This document shows positions 7,147 through 12,496 of a DNA stretch of 12,496 bases, one piece after another (within the stretch, counting starts at the first letter, position 1; each line of letters starts with the position of its first letter). The DNA lies in NCBI GenBank assembly GCA_016214225.1, contig JACROX010000092.1:1-12496 (forward strand), written 5' to 3'. The notes beneath the pieces are model-generated. The model saw only the letters and a program-made list of their open reading frames with translations, was not told the origin of the DNA and made no database searches. The translations under genes and the position numbers were made by a program. Source of the stretch: Candidatus Peregrinibacteria bacterium. GTDB taxonomy: Bacteria; Patescibacteriota; Gracilibacteria; UBA1369; LOWO2-01-FULL-3.

Positions 7147-7717
7147 AACAGACCTCATCCAGAAAATTATAAACGAAAGTATTGAAACAAAGGAAAATCT
7201 TAATAAAAAGATACTAAAAAACATCCTACTTTCAGTAAATAAATACATATCTTGCGTCAAAAATAAGAAAAAAATCCTAATTTGCGGCAATGGCGGAAGC
7301 GCAGCAGACAGCCAACATTTTGCAGCAGAACTAGTGTCCAAATTCAAATTAGAAAGAAATGGCCTTCCTGCAATTTCCCTTACATCAAACACGTCAACAA
7401 TAACAGCCGTAGGAAACGATTACAGTTTCGACAGAATATTTGCCAGACAAATAGAAGCCATTGGACAAAAAGGGGACATTCTTTTCATCATCAGCACATC
7501 CGGTAACTCCGAAAATATTATTAAAGCCATCAAGACAGCCAAAACCCTAGGAATATATATAATAGGACTGACAGGAAAATCAGGGGGAAAAATGGCAAAC
7601 ACCTGCGATATACTTTTGCAAGTCCCATCAGAAAACACACCGCGAATCCAAGAATGTCACATCATGATTATTCATATAATTTGCGAACTCATTGAAAAAG
7701 CCTTCTATAAAAAATAA
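7127..7717 (+). CDS. gmhA: Sedoheptulose-7-phosphate isomerase (phosphoheptose isomerase)
   Basis: This 196-aa SIS-domain protein is the normal size of GmhA. It turns D-sedoheptulose 7-phosphate into D-glycero-D-manno-heptose 7-phosphate in the cytoplasm. The motif GNGGSAADSQHFAAEL (54-69) and the phosphate-binding STSGNSEN (123-130) are diagnostic. The four zinc ligands known in E. coli GmhA (H61, E65, Q172, H180) have counterparts with the same spacing here: H64, E68, Q175 and H183. The start is ATG at 7127, with a second in-frame ATG at 7136; both overlap the end of hddA, so coupled translation is likely. The 3' end overlaps gmhB by 26 bases. Confidence 0.94.
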   Translation: MANMNFKTDLIQKIINESIETKENLNKKILKNILLSVNKYISCVKNKKKILICGNGGSAADSQHFAAELVSKFKLERNGLPAISLTSNTSTITAVGNDYSFDRIFARQIEAIGQKGDILFIISTSGNSENIIKAIKTAKTLGIYIIGLTGKSGGKMANTCDILLQVPSENTPRIQECHIMIIHIICELIEKAFYKK

Positions 7718-8240
7718 GGCCATATTTCTAGACAGAGATGGCGTTATAAACATCGACAAAGGATACGTACACACAATCAAAGATTTCATTTTTTATAAAG
7801 ACATCTTCAAAGCTCTTTCTCTAATTCCAAAAGAATATAAAGTCATTGTTGTAACTAATCAGGCGGGCATAGCCAAAGGGCTTTATACGGAAAAAGAATT
7901 TATGAAACTAACTGATTGGATGCTAAAAAAATTCAAAGAGAAAGGAATTAAAATAGATAAAGTCTATCACTGTCCTCACCACACAGAAGGAACCATAACG
8001 AAATATAAAAAAGTCTGCGATTGCCGAAAACCAAACACAGGAATGCTTAAAAAAGCTCAAAAAGACTTCAATTTAGACTTAAAACAATGTTGGCTGATAG
8101 GAGACCATGAAAACGATATAATTGCAGGGGAAAAAACAAAAACTAAAACCATCTTAATAGACAGAAAGGATAAAAATATCACAAAAAACGTCAAAGCAAA
8201 AAATCTTCTAAAGGCCATAAGTCTAATTCTAAAATCCTAG
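7692..8240 (+). CDS. gmhB: D,D-heptose 1,7-bisphosphate 7-phosphatase (HAD family)
   Basis: This 182-aa HAD-superfamily phosphatase has the nucleophile motif FLDRDGVIN (12-20, D14 and D16), TNQAGIAKG (55-63) and the acidic motif GDHENDIIAG (137-146). The zinc site C94-x-H96 and C109-x-C111 keeps the exact spacing of E. coli GmhB (C92, H94, C107, C109), and RKP (112-114) follows it. It removes the 7-phosphate from heptose 1,7-bisphosphate, leaving heptose 1-phosphate for a nucleotidyltransferase. The only workable start is TTG at 7692, because an in-frame stop lies at 7677-7679 and the HAD motif begins only 11 codons later; this gives a 26-base overlap with gmhA. Histidine at 139 in the GD motif region is a little unusual. 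No HddC-type guanylyltransferase follows, since the convergent gene starts at the next base. Confidence 0.92.
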   Translation: MKKPSIKNKAIFLDRDGVINIDKGYVHTIKDFIFYKDIFKALSLIPKEYKVIVVTNQAGIAKGLYTEKEFMKLTDWMLKKFKEKGIKIDKVYHCPHHTEGTITKYKKVCDCRKPNTGMLKKAQKDFNLDLKQCWLIGDHENDIIAGEKTKTKTILIDRKDKNITKNVKAKNLLKAISLILKS

Positions 8241-10013
8241 CTATCTACTCCAAAAAACATGTCCCTTCCCTACTCTTTCTCGCCAATAATTTAACAAATC
8301 CCGCATCGTCTTTTCAAAAGGGATTTCAGTTTTCCATCCCGTATGTCTTTGGAATTTTCCAGTGTCAGGAACTTGCAAATCAGCATCAAGCGGACGCAAT
8401 CTCTCAGTATCCATCTCAATTTTTATATTTTCCCTGGTTGAAAGACTAAGTAAATATTTCAACATATCTCCAACTGTACACGAATATATGCCACCTATAT
8501 TATAATATTCTCCGGCAACAGGATTCACGGTAACCAACATATAATAAGCCCTTACTGCATCCCTTACATCAGCCCACGTCCTCAACGAATCAAGATTCCC
8601 AACCTTTACTACAGGTGGAAGCAAGTCTTTCTCAATCATCGCAATTTGTTTAGCAAATGTAGATTCCGCAAACACATCTCCACGACGCGGTCCGGTATGC
8701 GTAAACATTCTTGTAGTCATCACTTTCATCTTATAGGATTCAGCATAAAATCTACCAATCAAGTCAGTTCCTGTTTTTGAAATAGCATAAGGACAAGCAG
8801 GATGAAACATAACATCCTCATGAATAGGCAATTTTTCCTTTGGAACTCTCCCAAAAACCTCAGAAGAAGCACAAACGTGAATAGTAGAATTAATATCAAG
8901 CTTTCTTATGGCCTCAAGCAACCTACAAGTTCCCAAAATATTCGTATTCAAAGTCTCAATAGGAGATTCGAAACTCGTCTTTGGGTAACTCTGCGCGGCC
9001 AAATGAAAAACATAATCAGGTTTCACCTCTTGCAAAACATTCAACAATGACCCAAAATCATTCAAATCTCCATACAAAAAGAAAACTCGATCTTTTTTAT
9101 TAACCTTATCTAATAAATGTTCCACATTATCCATCGGACTTCTCCATCTACACATCCCATAAATATCCCAATCCGTATGCATGGCTTTTTCAATAGAAGT
9201 AGCCTCTCTCTTCAACAACCCCCCCAAATATAATGATTTGGTTTTAATTACCTTGGCTCTGTATTTAAAAAACTCGACACAGGGATCTAACAACTCATAT
9301 TTAAAATTCTTATCAACATATTTCTTAAATAACTCAGCTAAGTCCTTCCTAGATAGTAACTTCCCCCCGCAAATATTAACAATTTTAGGCTTAAAATTGT
9401 CAAAATTTTCAATCAATTTCTTAACAGCATCAATAATATCTCCAATATAAACAACATTTCTACAAAAAGGATCGAAAATCCTAGCAATTTCCTGCTTTTT
9501 AGCACATTGACTGATATAAGTCATAAATTTATCACACTTAGAGAAAACATAAGATAATCTAAACACCTTGAAATTATCAATATTCCCAAAATTCTGCTCT
9601 ACTTCATATTTCATTCCAGCATATTTACCAAAAGGCACACATTTCTCTCCTTCATTAAAAACAACATTATCTTTGCCATAAACGGCATCAGAAGAGAAAA
9701 AAAGCACCCTAGCGCCTCTTTTCAAACATCTTTCGATAAAATACTCAGTCCCGATCACATTGACTTTATAAGCCATATCATATTCTTTTTCACATATATC
9801 AGGAGAAGAAATAGCGGCAAGATGAATAACAATCCAATCATTATTTAACAAATCATAAGAAAAATCACTCGGACGGATAAGCTCTAAAAAAAATGGATTT
9901 TTTAAACCATCTAGCCCTTCATTCTCACTAGTTCGATAGATGTGACAATTCAACTCAGCTGACAATTTGACGCCAATATAACCACTACTACCAACGATCA
10001 AAACTTTCCTCAT
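8241..10013 (-). CDS. Fused SDR protein: RmlD-like reductase domain plus N-truncated GDP-mannose 4,6-dehydratase-like domain
   Basis: This 590-aa protein carries two SDR units. Residues 1 to about 278 look like a complete RmlD-type sugar-nucleotide reductase: GSSGYIG (8-14), HLAAIS (64-69), SSDAVYG (107-113), Y131 and K135 in YAGMK. Residues about 279-590 match GDP-mannose 4,6-dehydratase-like proteins: RWRSPMDNVEHL (289-300), FHLAAQS (336-342), SSEVFG (383-388), Y409 and K413 in YAISK, THTGPRRGDVFAESTFAKQI (438-457) and VGNLDSLRTWADVRDAVRAY (471-490). The second unit lacks the family's first 25 or so residues (strand 1, glycine-rich loop and first helix). By analogy with DmhA/DmhB and WcbK systems, the pair could make GDP-6-deoxyheptose from the product of the neighbouring heptose genes; this is inference. 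The ATG lies 2 bases after the stop of the upstream glycosyltransferase gene, so both are probably one transcript. Confidence 0.85.
   Translation of the reverse strand: MRKVLIVGSSGYIGVKLSAELNCHIYRTSENEGLDGLKNPFFLELIRPSDFSYDLLNNDWIVIHLAAISSPDICEKEYDMAYKVNVIGTEYFIERCLKRGARVLFFSSDAVYGKDNVVFNEGEKCVPFGKYAGMKYEVEQNFGNIDNFKVFRLSYVFSKCDKFMTYISQCAKKQEIARIFDPFCRNVVYIGDIIDAVKKLIENFDNFKPKIVNICGGKLLSRKDLAELFKKYVDKNFKYELLDPCVEFFKYRAKVIKTKSLYLGGLLKREATSIEKAMHTDWDIYGMCRWRSPMDNVEHLLDKVNKKDRVFFLYGDLNDFGSLLNVLQEVKPDYVFHLAAQSYPKTSFESPIETLNTNILGTCRLLEAIRKLDINSTIHVCASSEVFGRVPKEKLPIHEDVMFHPACPYAISKTGTDLIGRFYAESYKMKVMTTRMFTHTGPRRGDVFAESTFAKQIAMIEKDLLPPVVKVGNLDSLRTWADVRDAVRAYYMLVTVNPVAGEYYNIGGIYSCTVGDMLKYLLSLSTRENIKIEMDTERLRPLDADLQVPDTGKFQRHTGWKTEIPFEKTMRDLLNYWRERVGKGHVFWSR
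9165..9190 (-). other. Domain junction in the SDR fusion, missing the glycine-rich motif
   Basis: Around residues 275-286 the reductase unit (TSIEKAM) runs straight into DWDIYGM, which in dehydratases of this family corresponds to the end of strand 2, just before the RWRSP motif. No GxxGxxG lies between, and I see none in the other - strand frames here, so a simple frameshift does not explain it. A deletion that joined two neighbouring genes in frame would. An ATG codon sits at the joint (residue 278). Confidence 0.7.
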
Positions 10014-10015
10014 AA

Positions 10016-12496
10016 CTACAAATTAAAGATTTTCGAAAATATTTTTCCAGCTCTATCCTTACTCAAATATTCCCGAGCATATTTTTTCTCGCTTACATTA
10101 ATTTTATGCCACTTCCTTTCATCCTTATAAACAGCAATAATATTTTTAGCAAAGGTATTGGCATTATTACCAACAACAAGAAATTCATTTCCTCTCTCTA
10201 TCCCTTCAGCTCCAATGCTAGTCGTAATCACAGGAACATTATATGAGATAGCCTCAATTATTTTCCCCTTAACTCCAGCCCCAAATCTAAGCGGAGCAAG
10301 AATCAACTTAGAATTTAGATAATATTTTTTTAATTCCTCTTCGGGAACAAAACCAAGAATATTAATTTTACCAGATTTCAACCTCAAAACTTCTTCGGGA
10401 GGATTTGACCCGATAATATTTAATTTGACACCCGGAAGATCTTTTTCAATATTCGAAAATATCTCTTTTACAAACCATGAAATAGCATCAACATTAGGAC
10501 CATGAGCGAATCCCCCTACAAACAGAATATCCCTTCTTTCATCGTATCCGGGGAAATCCTGATTTAAAAACACATCGTCATAAATATAGGTAGGAATCAC
10601 ATAGACAGACTTTCCATCAAAATCTCTCTCTAAAAGCTTCTTTTCAAAATCACTAATGGTAATAATAATGTCCGATCTTTCAAAAATATAATATTCTTGT
10701 TTTTTTGCTTCTTTTACGGCACTTTTCAGGCTTTCATCTCCAGTCAACTCATACTGCCTTTGCAATCTAAGATAGGAAAAATCAACAGCATTATAGATAA
10801 TTTTTGCGCCAGTAAATTCTTTAACAAAATCTATATACTTAACAGAGACCGAACTCCTATTCAAATATACATAATCAAAACAATGCCCATTTTCTTTTAA
10901 CCAATTTCTCCATTCTTTCGCAAACCAATTACCATATAAAACTTCTACACCAGCTTGCTGCAAAATAGATGTATACGGCTCATGCTTATAAAAATTATCT
11001 CCCATGAACTTCACATTCATTCCCATTTCCGCGAATAACTTCAAGTACTGAAACATTGTTTTGGATCCAGCATCTTTATCGAAATGAGGGACATAATGAT
11101 CAATCACCAAAATCGTCTTTTTGTGTCCACTTTTATCTCTAGCCAAAAAGACATTTTCACCAGGATTAAAATTGTCCTTTTCTAAAACATCCTTCCATTT
11201 GTTAACAAACGTTTCTCTGTTTTTCTTCTGATAACTTTTCTCTCCAGATTGCTCGCTAGTTCCACATGAAACTCCCTCAAAATGAACAACAACCGATTTT
11301 GGCTGATATATAACCTTATATCCATGTTTTCTAACTTCAAAAGCTAAATCACCATCCTCAAAATATGCCCTCTCATACCTCTCATCAAATCCACCAATCT
11401 CCTTCCACAAATCAGTCTTTATCATAATGGAAGCTCCCGAAATATAGTCTACTTCTTTCACGTAATTAAACTCAGGCATACTAGGATCTTGCGTTTTCCC
11501 ATAATTCCACCCGGTCCCGTTTTTCCAAATTATTCCACCAGCTTCCTGTAATTTTCCATTAGGATAAACCAATTTTGACCCAACTAATCCAACTCTATCA
11601 TCACTTTCAAAGACATCAAGCAAACTCCTTAACCATCCACCCTGCGCATTTGTATCATTATTCAAAAATATCAAATATTGACCCTTTGCATGCCTAGCAG
11701 AATTTTTGCAATTACGCAAAAATCCAAGATTTATCTCATTTCTAACAACAACAACATTCTTGACATATTTATTGATATTTTTCGTCTCATCCAAAGAAAC
11801 ATCATCTGCAATAATTACTTCGTAATCAATCCCTTTAGTATTTTCAAGTATCGAAAGAAGACACGAATAAGTATAATCCCACTGGTTATAGACAGGGATA
11901 ATAATTGAAACAACCGGAGAATCAACTTTTTCAAAAACTATTTTTTTATTATAATTTTGAACAGGGAAAAGCTGTAATTCAGCCGAATCGAAAAGAAAAT
12001 TTCTTCCATTTTTTGCCAAAAATCTTTTCACATTACCAAGCACAGAAACCCGTGATTCAGTTTTTAAAGCTGAAAAAAATCTACGAACATTATCAAAACT
12101 AAGTTTTTTTATAAAATTTATCGGATGCCTAAAAAAATTAAGAGAAACCATCAAGCCAACCCATGTTTTTTTAAAAAACTCCATAACGGAAGAGACAGGA
12201 AGAACAAATAATCGACCTATTCTAAAACTGTAAGAACTACGCAACGCCAATACTTCTGAATCCCTAAATCGCAAATAAGTATTCAACTCCTCTATTTTTC
12301 TATCTCTTCCACCCACTACTTCATTCAACATACTCACTTCCTCTTCTTTTCTCTTCATTAATCCCTTCAATCTATCTAAAACCTCTTTGTGTTTTTCAAT
12401 TTCTTTGTCTAAATCCTGAGCCCATTTAGTCTTATCTTCCAGTTCTATCCTCAATCCTTCAGAAATTTCTCTATACCTAGCTATTTCCTTGTCTAA
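10016..12496 (-). CDS. Coiled-coil / GT2 / GT4 fused glycosyltransferase, 5' partial
   Basis: The frame is open to the right edge, so the N-terminus is missing; 826 residues are visible. A TTG at 12452-12454 lies in frame but is not a credible start, because the coiled coil continues upstream of it. Counting from that TTG: residues 1-70 are charged, heptad-like coiled coil; SYSFRIGR (74-81) is the amphipathic linker often seen before such GT2 domains; 181-395 is a GT2 domain with VVSIIIPVYNQ (181-191), ADD (216-218), LNNDT (264-268) and FEDGDLAFEVRKHGYKV (365-381); 446-812 is a GT-B GT4 domain with FVGGFAHGPNVDAISWF (645-661) and PLRFGAGVKGKIIEA (721-735). Such double enzymes add sugars to O-antigen-like or capsule chains on the cytoplasmic face. 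Donor and acceptor are unknown; heptose is a reasonable guess from the neighbours. More domains, such as a methyltransferase, may lie outside the window. Confidence 0.9.
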   Translation of the reverse strand, partial: LDKEIARYREISEGLRIELEDKTKWAQDLDKEIEKHKEVLDRLKGLMKRKEEEVSMLNEVVGGRDRKIEELNTYLRFRDSEVLALRSSYSFRIGRLFVLPVSSVMEFFKKTWVGLMVSLNFFRHPINFIKKLSFDNVRRFFSALKTESRVSVLGNVKRFLAKNGRNFLFDSAELQLFPVQNYNKKIVFEKVDSPVVSIIIPVYNQWDYTYSCLLSILENTKGIDYEVIIADDVSLDETKNINKYVKNVVVVRNEINLGFLRNCKNSARHAKGQYLIFLNNDTNAQGGWLRSLLDVFESDDRVGLVGSKLVYPNGKLQEAGGIIWKNGTGWNYGKTQDPSMPEFNYVKEVDYISGASIMIKTDLWKEIGGFDERYERAYFEDGDLAFEVRKHGYKVIYQPKSVVVHFEGVSCGTSEQSGEKSYQKKNRETFVNKWKDVLEKDNFNPGENVFLARDKSGHKKTILVIDHYVPHFDKDAGSKTMFQYLKLFAEMGMNVKFMGDNFYKHEPYTSILQQAGVEVLYGNWFAKEWRNWLKENGHCFDYVYLNRSSVSVKYIDFVKEFTGAKIIYNAVDFSYLRLQRQYELTGDESLKSAVKEAKKQEYYIFERSDIIITISDFEKKLLERDFDGKSVYVIPTYIYDDVFLNQDFPGYDERRDILFVGGFAHGPNVDAISWFVKEIFSNIEKDLPGVKLNIIGSNPPEEVLRLKSGKINILGFVPEEELKKYYLNSKLILAPLRFGAGVKGKIIEAISYNVPVITTSIGAEGIERGNEFLVVGNNANTFAKNIIAVYKDERKWHKINVSEKKYAREYLSKDRAGKIFSKIFNL

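Noticed and set aside
9181..9450. 89-codon + strand frame ending near the SDR fusion joint
   Set aside because: It is antisense to the reductase unit and has no motif. I checked it because it starts at the joint, but it does not encode the missing glycine-rich part.
12452..12454. TTG as the start of the GT2-GT4 gene
   Set aside because: The frame and the coiled-coil pattern continue without a stop to the window edge, so the true start is outside.
1..12496. tRNA, rRNA, insertion sequence, attachment site or CRISPR array
   Set aside because: Nearly all the sequence is accounted for by protein genes, and the one gap of 139 bases shows no cloverleaf, transposase or repeat-spacer pattern.

Overview
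This AT-rich window comes from an uncultivated-looking bacterium and sits wholly inside a cell-surface polysaccharide or glycoconjugate locus. I cannot name the lineage. The hints are weak: GTG and TTG starts beside ATG, very tight packing, and no recognisable Shine-Dalgarno motif before any of the eight starts inside the window. There are no RNA genes, insertion sequences, CRISPR arrays or phage genes. Ten protein genes fill almost everything, and the only real intergenic gap is 139 bases (5949-6087).

Layout. (1) Bases 1-3887, + strand, one tight run: the 3' part of a UbiA-family prenyl-phosphate phosphoribosyltransferase, a four-helix SMR/ArnE-like membrane protein, an extended SDR sugar epimerase/dehydratase, and a 624-aa polytopic GT-C-like protein. 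(2) Bases 3888-5948, - strand, abutting the previous gene tail to tail: a 686-aa GT-C protein with the sequence signatures of the AftB-type pentofuranosyltransferases. (3) Bases 6088-8240, + strand: hddA, gmhA and gmhB with overlapping ends, giving three consecutive steps of D-glycero-alpha-D-manno-heptose activation. (4) Bases 8241-12496, - strand, again abutting tail to tail: a fused SDR protein (RmlD-like reductase plus GDP-mannose-4,6-dehydratase-like domain), preceded by a GT2-GT4 fused glycosyltransferase with an N-terminal coiled coil that runs off the right edge.

How they may work together (inference). The left half reads as a lipid-linked pentose route. A polyprenyl phosphate receives phosphoribose, further processing follows (possibly by the SDR and by genes outside the window), the small SMR-like protein is a candidate flippase, and two GT-C enzymes use the lipid-linked sugar on the outer face of the membrane. 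The right half makes activated heptose, probably a GDP-linked and possibly 6-deoxy heptose, plus a cytoplasmic dual glycosyltransferase that could place it. The nucleotidyltransferase for heptose is not in the window.

The most unusual items are the SDR fusion whose second domain has lost its glycine-rich nucleotide-binding start, a similar C-terminal beta-rich tail on two otherwise different GT-C proteins, and a non-mycobacterial-looking cluster that assembles parts known from mycobacterial arabinan synthesis.
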